Shown piece by piece: positions 42,512-50,347 of a stretch of DNA of 64,000 nucleotides. Positions within the stretch are counted from its first letter, which is position 1. The number at the start of each line of letters is the position of its first letter. This stretch comes from Betaproteobacteria bacterium (GTDB lineage Bacteria; Pseudomonadota; Gammaproteobacteria; Burkholderiales; Burkholderiaceae_C): the NCBI GenBank assembly GCA_016704535.1, contig JADIZZ010000004.1, positions 62,001 to 126,000 of the forward strand, given 5' to 3'. The position numbers and the translations under genes were made by a program. The notes under the pieces were generated by a model, which was given only the letters and a program-made list of their open reading frames with translations, did not search any database and was not told the DNA's origin.

Positions 42512-42913
42512 TCACGCCATGAACTTACGAATGGAGCCGCAAACCACGAGCAACTGCCGATCGTCCATGCGACCAAGGATGTTGCGGATGACGGTTCCCA
42601 TCACTTTCTGCACGCCAGCCAGCCCAAGCGCGGCCGACTGCTGCACAACGAAGTTCGCCTTCGTCGCCTTGAGCGACTGCAGAAAGTACTGGTCCATGCC
42701 GTGATCGGTCAGCTCAAGGACCAGTTCAGTCAGCGCGCCGGAGTAGGCCGTGGGCTTCTCAGCGTCTTCGACGGTCACGAGAACTTCGAGCGTCTTCACT
42801 CGCAACTCGTGCGAGTGGTGGAAGCGCATGAAGGGCTTCGAGACCGGCTCGACGGCCTTCTTTGCTACACGTTTGGCTGTGACCGGTGCGGGACGCTTCG
42901 CTGAGGCAGGCAT
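42512..42913 (-). CDS. Conserved hypothetical protein in the cassette-like region
   Basis: 133 residues. The N-terminal ~25 are Lys/Ala/Pro-rich (PASAKRPAPVTAKRVAKKAV). The rest is a helical domain with RVKTLEVLVTVEDAEK, LVLELTDHGMDQYFLQSLKA and VQKVMGTVIRNILGRMDDRQ. I recall similar small proteins as hypotheticals in Burkholderiales; no function is known to me. It is the last of three leftward genes in the low-GC segment; a collapsed attC-like site lies 88 bases upstream but none was found after its stop. Confidence 0.75.
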   Translation of the reverse strand: MPASAKRPAPVTAKRVAKKAVEPVSKPFMRFHHSHELRVKTLEVLVTVEDAEKPTAYSGALTELVLELTDHGMDQYFLQSLKATKANFVVQQSAALGLAGVQKVMGTVIRNILGRMDDRQLLVVCGSIRKFMA

Positions 42914-43001
42914 GATCCGGACCCTATCGCGAGGAGAGCACGATCGTACGCTGCAGCGCAACTGCGACCCGCGATCCTGGCACGAGAGCCTGCTTTGTGC
43001 G

Positions 43002-43033
43002 GCCTATCGTTCGAGGTAACCGAGGTGTTAGGC
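43002..43033 (-). other. Collapsed attC-like recombination site (attC-1)
   Basis: Read on the minus strand it starts with a perfect R'' box GCCTAAC (43027-43033) whose TAA is the stop of the VOC gene, and ends with a degenerate R' box GATAGGC (43002-43008). The 3' half GGTTACCTCGAACG is shared with attC-2. Outer bases extend the pairing to GCGGCCTA/TAGGCCGC. At 32 bases it is far shorter than usual attC sites, so the variable middle is probably deleted. Confidence 0.6.
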
Positions 43034-43420
43034 CGCACTCTCGCGGACTTGAAAGACATTGCCTTCAGGGTCGTAGCCGTCGCATGCCCTGAAGCCTCGC
43101 GCAACCCATTCCTTCTTCTTTGGCCCAATTCGCCCGCCGAGTTCCGCGGCTTTGGTTCGTGCATGCTCAATGCTTGAGACTGGCAGGCAGATCTTGATCG
43201 GGGTTTCCTCTCGGAGTTCGGGTGGCGTTGTGATTTCAATCTCTGCCGCGATCTGCTTCGGTATTCCATGTATGACGATCTGAAATCCTTCCTCGTTCAA
43301 GACGATGTGGCCCTTGTCTCTGTGGACTTCAGTCATCTCCGCAGTCTCCCGGTAGAACCGGGCCAGTGCCTCAATGTCTTTGGCGAAGATCACGGCGCTC
43401 GGCTTGGGGCGGGCATTCAT
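43028..43420 (-). CDS. VOC (glyoxalase/bleomycin resistance superfamily) protein
   Basis: 130 residues with the paired beta-alpha-beta-beta-beta pattern: SAVIFAKDIEALARFYRETA then HIVLNEEGFQIVIHGIP, and in the second half LPVSSIEHARTKAAELGGRI and RACDGYDPEGNVFQVRES, whose terminal Glu is the usual metal ligand. Substrate unknown; the superfamily includes glyoxalases, dioxygenases and antibiotic-binding proteins. Codon and base composition are clearly poorer in GC than the flanks (43261-43320 counts to 28 G/C of 60). Its stop lies inside the attC-1 R'' box, typical of integron cassettes. Confidence 0.88.
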   Translation of the reverse strand: MNARPKPSAVIFAKDIEALARFYRETAEMTEVHRDKGHIVLNEEGFQIVIHGIPKQIAAEIEITTPPELREETPIKICLPVSSIEHARTKAAELGGRIGPKKKEWVARGFRACDGYDPEGNVFQVRESAA

Positions 43421-43468
43421 TGGATGGGTCGAAGTTGCGGTGAAGTACCGGAGAGCGTGTTTCGTGCG

Positions 43469-43596
43469 GCCTGACGTTCGAGGTAACCGGACGGAAGCGG
43501 TGGGACGCCAGCGCCCGGACGGCAAAAATGTACCGCGTACAGCCAGCCCGAGCCTGGTGGCCTGCGTGGGTGCTCCGCTTGAGCGAGAGGCTAGGC
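43469..43596 (-). other. attC-like recombination site (attC-2)
   Basis: 128 bases, within the normal attC length range. On the minus strand: R''-like GCCTAGC (43590-43596, containing the GFA stop TAG), then CTCTCGCTCAAGCGG, which matches the common 5' half pattern of attC (nnnTCGnTCAAGCnG). At the other end are CCGCTT, GGTTACCTCGAACG and an R'-like GTCAGGC (43469-43475). AAGCGG and CCGCTT can pair as L''/L'. Both boxes deviate by one base from the consensus RYYYAAC/GTTRRRY, so recombination activity may be low. Confidence 0.7.
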
Positions 43597-44079
43597 ATCG
43601 CGGTTTTGACGTGCCATCACGGGCGACACGTGCCTTGTTGATGGTTCAGCTTGCCCCGCAAGAGACATGCGCGCTCCGGCGAAGCACTCAACGCCCTCGG
43701 GCAGCGCAGTTCCGGACTGGGCAGATTGGGTCCAGATGTGGCTTGTGACCTCCACCGCGTTAGGATCATCGAAGCAACCTCGGGAAATGGCTCGCATGTC
43801 CGGCCAGCGTTCAAAGGTGAGCGTAACGGTGGTCCCGCAGTTGATGCAGAAATGGACGAAGACCTTCTTCTTGCTGCCCTCTGAGATGTGCTCGTAGCAG
43901 TTCATCCGACCGCTGTTGAAGGTGACCTCGTCCTTCGGGAAGGTGGACTCTGCGAAATAGGAAGTTCCTGTCATCCGCTGGCAGAAAGTGCAGTGGCATG
44001 CAAGCGTACGTATGGGCGCTTGGCTCGTCCGAAATCTCACATTGCCGCAGAGGCAGCCACCTTCAAGTTCGTTGGCCAT
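43591..44079 (-). CDS. GFA family (glutathione-dependent formaldehyde-activating-like) protein
   Basis: 162 residues. The zinc sites of the GFA fold are present: C9 and C11 in GGCLCGNVRF, C28, C30 and C33 in ACHCTFCQRMTG, and C78 and C81 in HFCINCGTTVTL. Family members are small zinc proteins; S-hydroxymethylglutathione synthesis is proven for few. GFA proteins are frequent cargo of integron cassettes. The stop TAG sits in the R'' box of attC-2, and attC-3 lies 52 bases upstream of its start, which matches cassette layout. Confidence 0.9.
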   Translation of the reverse strand: MANELEGGCLCGNVRFRTSQAPIRTLACHCTFCQRMTGTSYFAESTFPKDEVTFNSGRMNCYEHISEGSKKKVFVHFCINCGTTVTLTFERWPDMRAISRGCFDDPNAVEVTSHIWTQSAQSGTALPEGVECFAGARMSLAGQAEPSTRHVSPVMARQNRDA

Positions 44080-44130
44080 GTCCAGGTCCTTCGTGAATCT
44101 CCCGAGAATAGCCGCGGAGGTGGCTTGCGA

Positions 44131-44169
44131 GCCTAACGGGCACTGAGTGCATGACGCATGCCCGTAGGC
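44131..44169 (-). other. attC-like recombination site or boundary (attC-3)
   Basis: On the minus strand it ends with a perfect R' box GTTAGGC (44131-44137), and its outer arms GCCTACGGGCA and TGCCCGTTAGGC pair over 11 bases with one extrahelical T, the asymmetry typical of attC. It is short (39 bases) and its R'' box (GCCTACG) is degenerate. It marks the upstream edge of the cassette-like segment, next to the host M20 gene. Confidence 0.5.
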
Positions 44170-44230
44170 CGGAGCCGGCATCCTGGGCTGGCTAAGATGC
44201 AGGTCTTCGTCGACCGAGGCCTGAGCTGCC

Positions 44231-45436
44231 ATGAACCTCATCGAACCCATCCTGGCCGACGTGGCCGCGGTTACGGCCATCCGGCGCGACATCCACGCGC
44301 ACCCCGAACTCTGCTTCCAGGAAGTGCGCACGGCGGATGTCATCGCCAAGGCACTCACCGAATGGGGCATTCCCGTGCACCGCGGGCTGGGCAAGACCGG
44401 CGTGGTGGGCATCGTGAAGAACGGCAGCAGCACCCGCGCCGTGGGCCTGCGCGCCGACATCGACGCGCTGCCGATGACCGAGCACAACAGCTTCGCCCAC
44501 GCCAGTCAGCACCCCGGCAAGATGCACGCCTGCGGCCACGACGGCCATACCGCCATGCTGCTGGCCGCAGCCAAGCACCTGAGCCAGCACCGCAACTTCG
44601 ACGGTACGGTCTACCTGATCTTCCAGCCCGCCGAGGAAGGTGGCGGCGGCGCGCGCGAGATGATCAGGGACGGCCTCTTCGAGCGCTTCCCGATGGAGGC
44701 CATCTTCGGCGCCCACAACTGGCCCGGCATGAAGGTCGGCGCATTCGGCGTCAACCCGGGCGCGATGATGGCGTCGAGCAACGAGTTCCGCGCCGTCATC
44801 CACGGCAAGGGTTCTCACGCCGCCCTGCCCTACCTGGGCGTCGACCCCGTGCCCGTGGCCTGCCAGATGGTGATGGCCTGGCAGACCATCATCACGCGCA
44901 ACCGCCGGCCCATCGACCCGGGCGTGATCTCGGCCACCATGATCCACACCGGCGAAGCCATCAACGTGGTGCCCGACTCGGCAGAGATACGCGGCACCGT
45001 GCGCACGTTCTCGCTGGAGGTGCTGGAGCTCATCGAACGCCGCATGCGCGAGGTGGCAGAGCACACCGCTGCGGCCTTCGGCGCGACCTGCGAATTCGAG
45101 TTCAAACGCAACTACCCGCCGACGGTGAACCACCCGGCCGAGACCGAGTTCGTGCGCGGCGTGCTGGCCCAGGTGGTCGGAACGGAGAACGTGCAGGCCT
45201 TCGAACCCACGATGGGGGCCGAGGACTTCAGCTTCTTCCTGCAGGCCAAGCCCGGCTGCTACTTCGTCATCGGCAACGGCGACGGCACGCACCGCGAAGG
45301 CGGCCACGGCCTGGGGCCGTGCATGCTGCACAACCCCAGCTACGACTTCAACGACGAACTGATCCCGCTGGGCGCCACGGCCTGGGTGCGCATCGCCGAA
45401 GAGTGGCTGCGCGCGCCCCGGCCCGCGGCGGGCTGA
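44231..45436 (+). CDS. M20 family amidohydrolase (hippurate hydrolase-like)
   Basis: 401 residues; removes N-acyl groups from amino acids or related amides. Metal ligands appear in HACGHDGHTAML (~97-108), PAEEGGGGAREM (~134-145) and the C-terminal PTMGAEDFSFFLQAKPG, and the N-terminal HPELCFQE and GLRADIDALPM are hallmarks of the HipO/IAA-amino-acid hydrolase group. Substrate cannot be fixed. It begins just outside the low-GC cassette-like segment and is convergent with the patatin autotransporter. Confidence 0.92.
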   Translation: MNLIEPILADVAAVTAIRRDIHAHPELCFQEVRTADVIAKALTEWGIPVHRGLGKTGVVGIVKNGSSTRAVGLRADIDALPMTEHNSFAHASQHPGKMHACGHDGHTAMLLAAAKHLSQHRNFDGTVYLIFQPAEEGGGGAREMIRDGLFERFPMEAIFGAHNWPGMKVGAFGVNPGAMMASSNEFRAVIHGKGSHAALPYLGVDPVPVACQMVMAWQTIITRNRRPIDPGVISATMIHTGEAINVVPDSAEIRGTVRTFSLEVLELIERRMREVAEHTAAAFGATCEFEFKRNYPPTVNHPAETEFVRGVLAQVVGTENVQAFEPTMGAEDFSFFLQAKPGCYFVIGNGDGTHREGGHGLGPCMLHNPSYDFNDELIPLGATAWVRIAEEWLRAPRPAAG

Positions 45437-45443
45437 AGGGCCT

Positions 45444-47696
45444 TCAAGGCACGCCGACGACCAGATAGGCGTTGACCGAGCCCCCGCTGCCGCGGCCAAT
45501 GCCCAGGAACACGGGGCCCACCGGCGTTTCGCCGGCCAGGTAGACGGCCACCGAATTCAGCCAGCCATCGCTGCGCTGTACGGTGTAGGGAATGCCCACC
45601 TTGCCGGCCTCCAGGGCCAGCCCCAGGCGCAGTTCGCCACGCAAGCCCACCGGCGCGCGGCCGATCACGCGTTCGGCGCGCACGTGCCCATAGGCCACAT
45701 CGTCGCCGATGAGCTGGCCGCTGGCGAAGCCCGTCAGGTTGAGCAGGCCACCCAGCCTCGCGGCGTCGGTCAGCGGCAGCCGGCCGCGCGGGCTGCCAGT
45801 CCAGCTCAGGCGGCTCGACAGTACCCAACGCTCCCAGGGCACGGCGCCACGCGCTTCCAGCGCCACGCGGGAATAGTCGCGGCGCGGCGAGTCGTAGTAG
45901 CTCGCCTGCAGCGACCAGCCTAGGCTGGGGAAGTACAACCGGTCGGCCTGCTCCAGGTCGAGCGCCAACAGCCAGCCGCCGCTGGCGCGCTCGGGCGCTG
46001 CGCCGGCCAAAGCCTGGACGATATCCACGCCGGTCTCCAGGCTGTTGGTCACCTGTGTCTCGCGCCAACCCAGGCGCAGCTGGCCCAGCAGCCTGAAGTT
46101 CACCCCGGCGGCCAGGTCGAGGCGGGTGCGGGTGCTGCTGTACTCGGCGATGCGCTGGTCGACGAACCAGTAGTCGTTGCGCTCGCGTCCATAGTCGAGC
46201 GCTGCCGAGACGAAGCCTCGCTGCGCGCTGTCCAGCGGCTGGTACCACTCGGCGCCGGCACCGGTGCGGCTGCCGATCTGGCCTACCAGCAGCAATTCGC
46301 CGCCCAGCCGGTTGAGCCAGGTCTTCTGGTAGCCCAGGCGCAGCTGGTAGCTGCTGCCCTGGCTGAGGTTGCTTTCCAGGCGCAGCGCCATGCGCAAGTA
46401 GTCGGGGCCCCAGCTCTTCTCCACCGGCAGCAGGCGCAGCACCTTCTTGTCCTGGCGCGTGAGCACGGTGTAATCCACCTGCTCGTAGTGGCCGTCGCCG
46501 TAGGCGCGCAGCAGGTCGCGGTTGAGCGTGGCGGTGTCCAGCGGCGCGCCGGCCTGTTGTTCGACGTAGCGGAGCAGCACCTCGGGGTTGACGCGCGACA
46601 GGCCGGCGATCTCCACCTCGTCGATGCGCGGCAGGTCGCGCTCGCGCACCGCCACGCGGCGCTGCCATGCGGCGTACTGCGGTTCGTTCACGCCCAACGG
46701 TGCCAGCCGGTCGACCAGCGCCTGCGCGGCGGCGCGGCCGCGGTCGGCGGCTTCGGCGTGGCGCTCGAAGTCGCTCGCCGTCAGGTCGCCCAGTTCGGGC
46801 TTGAGGTAGATGTCGTCCGCACGCAGCGTGGCCAGGCTGGCGGTGACGTTCTGCTCGGTCAGCAGCACCACCATCTGCGCGGTGATGCTCAGCAGGCCCG
46901 TCACCTGCTCGGGCGGCAGCGGCGGCGAACCGACGTTGACGGCGATGACGATGTCGGCACCGCAGCGCTCACGCACCTCGCGGATGGGCAGGTTGTCGAC
47001 CAGCCCGCCGTCGACGAGCCGGCGGCCGCGGTAGTCCAGCGGCGCCATCAGCCCGGGCACCGACATGCTGGCGCGCATGGCCTGCGTCAGGCTGCCGTCG
47101 CGCAGTACCACGCGTTCGCCGGTGCCGATGTCGGTGGCGACGATGCTCACCGGCAGTGGCAACTGCTGCAGTTCGCGCTCGCCGCTGTCGGCACGCACCA
47201 GGTGGTTGAAGAAGAGCTTGATCTTCTGCCCCGCCACCACGCCCGGCGGCGTGACGGCGCCGTCCGGCGTGATGCCCGTTTCGCTGCCGGGAAGGAAGCG
47301 CTGCTGCAGCCGCTTGCTGCGGAAGTTCAGCTCGTCGTAGGCGGGGTTGTCGAGGAACATGTCGCGCCAGTCCGCCTGCGCCAGTTCCTTGCGCATCTCG
47401 GCCGGCGACAGGCCTGCCGCCCAGGCACCGGCCACCAGTGCCCCCATGCTGGTGCCAGCCACGCAGTCCACCGGCACACGCAGGCTTTCCAGCACTTCCA
47501 GCACGCCGATGTGGGCGGCGCCGCGGGCGCCGCCACCGCCCAGCACCAGGCCGATGCGGGGACGCGCACCGGTACCGGGCGAAGCTGCCACGACGGCAGA
47601 AGCGGCCGTCACCGCAGCCTCCGCGGCGGCCAAGGCGGGCGCCGCCACCAGCATCAGCGCCACACCCATTCCCGCCAGCGGCAAAGTCCCAATCAT
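45444..47696 (-). CDS. Patatin-like phospholipase autotransporter (PlpD-type, type Vd)
   Basis: 750 residues. An N-terminal signal peptide (~1-24) is followed by a patatin domain (~45-300) with oxyanion GGGGARGAAH (53-62), nucleophile S83 in GTSMG and catalytic D229 in LVDGGLVDN. Then comes a POTRA-like domain (~345-430, IDEVEIAGLSRVNPEVLL) and a ~300-residue region of alternating amphipathic strands ending VNAYLVVGVP, expected to form a 16-stranded beta-barrel. This build matches Pseudomonas PlpD, where the lipase is displayed or secreted. ATG 47696 chosen for the signal peptide. Confidence 0.93.
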   Translation of the reverse strand: MIGTLPLAGMGVALMLVAAPALAAAEAAVTAASAVVAASPGTGARPRIGLVLGGGGARGAAHIGVLEVLESLRVPVDCVAGTSMGALVAGAWAAGLSPAEMRKELAQADWRDMFLDNPAYDELNFRSKRLQQRFLPGSETGITPDGAVTPPGVVAGQKIKLFFNHLVRADSGERELQQLPLPVSIVATDIGTGERVVLRDGSLTQAMRASMSVPGLMAPLDYRGRRLVDGGLVDNLPIREVRERCGADIVIAVNVGSPPLPPEQVTGLLSITAQMVVLLTEQNVTASLATLRADDIYLKPELGDLTASDFERHAEAADRGRAAAQALVDRLAPLGVNEPQYAAWQRRVAVRERDLPRIDEVEIAGLSRVNPEVLLRYVEQQAGAPLDTATLNRDLLRAYGDGHYEQVDYTVLTRQDKKVLRLLPVEKSWGPDYLRMALRLESNLSQGSSYQLRLGYQKTWLNRLGGELLLVGQIGSRTGAGAEWYQPLDSAQRGFVSAALDYGRERNDYWFVDQRIAEYSSTRTRLDLAAGVNFRLLGQLRLGWRETQVTNSLETGVDIVQALAGAAPERASGGWLLALDLEQADRLYFPSLGWSLQASYYDSPRRDYSRVALEARGAVPWERWVLSSRLSWTGSPRGRLPLTDAARLGGLLNLTGFASGQLIGDDVAYGHVRAERVIGRAPVGLRGELRLGLALEAGKVGIPYTVQRSDGWLNSVAVYLAGETPVGPVFLGIGRGSGGSVNAYLVVGVP

Positions 47697-47761
47697 GGAT
47701 GCCGATTCTGGCGGCTCCCGTCCGAGCCGCCACGACCGTCGCTGCGCTGCCGCTTCGGCGC

Positions 47762-48766
47762 CTACTGCACGAAACCGATCGCCTGTCGCTTCGCCCCGGC
47801 ACCAGGCAGGTCCCCGAGATCGACCGTCGAACGGCCCGCCAGGCGGGCGTTGCCGAAGGCCGTCATCCAGGCGCGGCGCATCTCGCGCGGCGCGGTGCCG
47901 GCCAGGCGTTCGAGCACGGCGTCGGACGGCTCCTCGTCGAAACGCTGGCCCCAGTCGTGTGCGGCGCGCAGCTGCCGGTACAGGCGCAGCGCGATGGCGC
48001 GCGCGGCGTCGAAGTCGGGCGCCTGCACCTCGAACACGTTCATGCGATTCAGGATGGGCTCGGGGATGCAGCGCTCGTCGTTGGCCGTGGCCACCCAGAT
48101 CACCTGGCTGGCGTCGATGGCGACCTCGGCGAACTCGTCGGTGAAGGTGCCGGCGGTGTCGTGTTCCAGCAGGCTGTAAAGAGCACCCAGCGGGTCGTAG
48201 GCGTGTTCGGCACGCGCCTTGTCGATCTCGTCGACCACCATCACCGGGTTGGCGTAGTTGCCGTCGACGAGCGTTTCGAAGACCTTGCCCGGGCGCGCGC
48301 CCTTCCACTGGCTGGAGGCGCCCGACAGCACCCAGCCCGCAGTGAGGCTGCTCATGCTGATGAAGCCCAGGCCGGTGCCCAGCAGGTGCGCAATCTCGCG
48401 CGCGAAGTGCGTCTTGCCGATGCCCGGGGGGCCCAGCAGCAGCATGGGGGTGATCTCGAGTGCGTCGCGGCTGTCGGTGCACAGCGCGAGCTGGCGCTTG
48501 ACGTCGTCGAGCACCTCGTTGAAGTTGGGCATCTCGTCGTAGAGGTGCTCCATCGCCGGCAGCCCCCCAGGCTTGACCTGGAAGCGCTCGGGTCCCTTCT
48601 CGATCATGCGTTCGTAGGTGGCGCGCAGGTTCTCGTGCTCACGCGCAGGCAGCTTGTCCAGCCGCTGCTCGACATCGCCCAGGCGGTAAAGCGAGCGCAT
48701 GCGTGCCACGGGCAACGCGCCGCCGGAGACTCGGGAAACGGGGACCAGGCCGGTTTCAGCGCTCAT
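47762..48766 (-). CDS. AAA+ ATPase with Lon-like ATPase module
   Basis: 334 residues. Walker A GPPGIGKTHFAREIA is at 112-126, Walker B VMVVDEIDKA near 176-185, and sensor-1 VIWVATANDE follows. The order GALYSLLEHDTAGTFTDEFA recalls the Lon family (ALLEVLDPEQN). There is no protease domain or Lon N-domain, so it is a stand-alone ATPase. Partner and role unknown. ATG 48766 has AAGGAG upstream; the frame extends 18 codons further up. Confidence 0.85.
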   Translation of the reverse strand: MSAETGLVPVSRVSGGALPVARMRSLYRLGDVEQRLDKLPAREHENLRATYERMIEKGPERFQVKPGGLPAMEHLYDEMPNFNEVLDDVKRQLALCTDSRDALEITPMLLLGPPGIGKTHFAREIAHLLGTGLGFISMSSLTAGWVLSGASSQWKGARPGKVFETLVDGNYANPVMVVDEIDKARAEHAYDPLGALYSLLEHDTAGTFTDEFAEVAIDASQVIWVATANDERCIPEPILNRMNVFEVQAPDFDAARAIALRLYRQLRAAHDWGQRFDEEPSDAVLERLAGTAPREMRRAWMTAFGNARLAGRSTVDLGDLPGAGAKRQAIGFVQ

Positions 48767-48951
48767 CGGGTCGGGCTCCTTCGCAAACGGGTGGACTGTC
48801 GCGGGTGCGGTTCGATTCAAGCAAAGACTGCCATAAACCGGCCGCAGAACAAACCCGGGAAGGCACCGCGTTTCGGGGTCTTGGCGTCACCCAGGCAGGA
48901 GCCGCCACGCAAGCGACGTGCCATGCATCGGCGCACCAGCGGCGGGCTTGT

Positions 48952-48978
48952 GCAGGCCGGCAGCGGCCGGCGGCCTGC
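48952..48978 (-). terminator. Hairpin downstream of the dienelactone hydrolase gene
   Basis: Perfect 8-base inverted repeat GCAGGCCG/CGGCCTGC (48952-48959 and 48971-48978) with an 11-base loop, starting 17 bases after the dlh stop on the minus strand. No T-run follows, so it may be a weak terminator or only an mRNA-stabilising hairpin. Confidence 0.35.
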
Positions 48979-48995
48979 CGCGCCACCTGCTTCGC

Positions 48996-49688
48996 CTAGA
49001 AAAGCGCTTGCCCCAGGAAGGCCAGGCTGCGGCCGTGCGCCAGCGCCGCGCTCGGCGCGTGGTACGACGCCCGCGCCCAGCAGTTGAAGCCGTGCATCGC
49101 GCCCGGGTAGACGTGAACCTCGGCCCGCGGCATCGCGGCCTGCACGCGCGCCACGGCATCGAGCGGGATGTGGTCGTCGTGCTCGGCGTAGTGAAACTGC
49201 ATCGGGCAGCGCACGGCCGGCGCCCGCTCGAGCTGCGCGTGGATGCCGCCGCCGTAGAAGGCCACCGCGGCGTCGATGTCGGTGGTGGCGGCCGCGAGGA
49301 AGGCCAGCCGCCCGCCCATGCAGTAGCCGAAGCTGCCGACCTTGCGGCTACCGACCTCGGCCCGCGCGCGCAGCGTGGCGACGGTGGCGGCGATGTCGTC
49401 CAGTGCATCGCCGGCGCCATAGCCCTGCATCAGCGCCAGCGCCTGCTCGCGGTCGGCACCTTCGTAGCCCAGCTGGACCCGCGGCGCCTGGCGCCAGAAG
49501 ACGTCGGGCGCCAGCACCACGAAGCCGTCGAGCGCGTACTGCTCGGCCACGGCCTGGATGTGGTCGTTGACGCCGAAAATCTCCTGCCACAGCACCAGCC
49601 CGGGGCCGTGGCCTGCCGGTGGCAGGGCCAGCAGGCCGGCGAAGCCGGGGACGATGTCTATCCACTGCGTCTTGACGGGGCTGCTCAT
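48996..49688 (-). CDS. Dienelactone hydrolase family protein
   Basis: 230-residue alpha/beta hydrolase. The nucleophile is the cysteine in GYCMGGRLAF (family GxCxGG); Asp in EHDDHIPLDAV and His in GAMHGFNC complete the Cys-Asp-His triad, and LVLWQEIFGVNDHIQAVAEQ is the family N-terminal signature. True dienelactone hydrolases act in chlorocatechol breakdown, but no chlorocatechol genes are near, so a general esterase role is as likely. 28 bases after ruvC on the same strand. Confidence 0.9.
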   Translation of the reverse strand: MSSPVKTQWIDIVPGFAGLLALPPAGHGPGLVLWQEIFGVNDHIQAVAEQYALDGFVVLAPDVFWRQAPRVQLGYEGADREQALALMQGYGAGDALDDIAATVATLRARAEVGSRKVGSFGYCMGGRLAFLAAATTDIDAAVAFYGGGIHAQLERAPAVRCPMQFHYAEHDDHIPLDAVARVQAAMPRAEVHVYPGAMHGFNCWARASYHAPSAALAHGRSLAFLGQALF

Positions 49689-49716
49689 GCGGTTCTCCTG
49701 CGGGGGTGTTGGGGGA

Positions 49717-50271
49717 TCAGTAGGTCCTGCCCTTGCGGTACTGCGCGTGCTGCCGCCGCTGCAGGGGCGCAGCCAGCGCCAGTGCGGCGAACGAGGCGCC
49801 GGCGTGGGCGTGCGAAATGGCCAGACCCAGCGCGTCCGCGGCGTCCTTGCCCGGCAGCGCGGGCAGCTTGAGCAGCCGGCGGACCATCTCCTGCACCTGC
49901 GACTTGTTGGCCAGGCCATGGCCGACGACGGCCTTCTTCATCTGCAGCGCGGTGTACTCCGTCACCGTCAGGCCACCGGTGACCAGGGCCGCCAGCGCCG
50001 CGCCGCGCGCCTGGCCCAACAGCAGCGTGCTTTGCGGGTTGACGTTGACGAACACGATCTCGGCGCAGGCACAGTCCGGTGCATAGGTCTGCACCACCTC
50101 TCGCACGCCCTCGAAGATGATCTTCAGGCGCCCGGGCAGGTCGCCGCGCGGCACCTCGAGCGTGCTGATGGTGCCGCTGGCCACGTAGGCCAGGCGTGGC
50201 CCGTCGGCCTCGATGACGCCGAAGCCGGTGCGCTGCAGGCCGGGATCGATGCCGAGGATTCTCAAGCGCAT
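49717..50271 (-). CDS. ruvC: Holliday junction endonuclease RuvC
   Basis: 184 residues. Resolves Holliday junctions with RuvAB. Acidic catalytic residues: D9 in RILGIDPGLQRTGFG, Glu in CAEIVFVN and Asp in the C-terminal ADALGLAISHAHA. Start ATG 50271 puts GIDPG at the usual position; an earlier in-frame ATG (50304) would add 11 residues encoded inside the REP-like element. ruvA and ruvB do not follow, unlike in many relatives. Confidence 0.96.
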   Translation of the reverse strand: MRLRILGIDPGLQRTGFGVIEADGPRLAYVASGTISTLEVPRGDLPGRLKIIFEGVREVVQTYAPDCACAEIVFVNVNPQSTLLLGQARGAALAALVTGGLTVTEYTALQMKKAVVGHGLANKSQVQEMVRRLLKLPALPGKDAADALGLAISHAHAGASFAALALAAPLQRRQHAQYRKGRTY

Positions 50272-50273
50272 CG

Positions 50274-50341
50274 CCTGCCGGGCCGCCCCAAGGGCGATGA
50301 GCACCCCCTGGGGGGACGCGCACGAAGTGAGCTGGGGGTCG
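50274..50341. repeat. REP-like intergenic element, copy 3 (inverted relative to copy 1)
   Basis: Core CACCCCCTGGGGGGAC (50301-50316) with GAAGTGAGCTGGGGGTC on one side and GGGCCGCCCCAAGGGCGATG on the other. On the minus strand it aligns with copy 1 over most of its length, including the right part (GGGGCGGCCCGGC versus GGAACGGCCGGGC). Sits between ruvC and the cdsA-like gene inside a same-strand gene run. Confidence 0.7.
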
Positions 50342-50347
50342 TCATTG

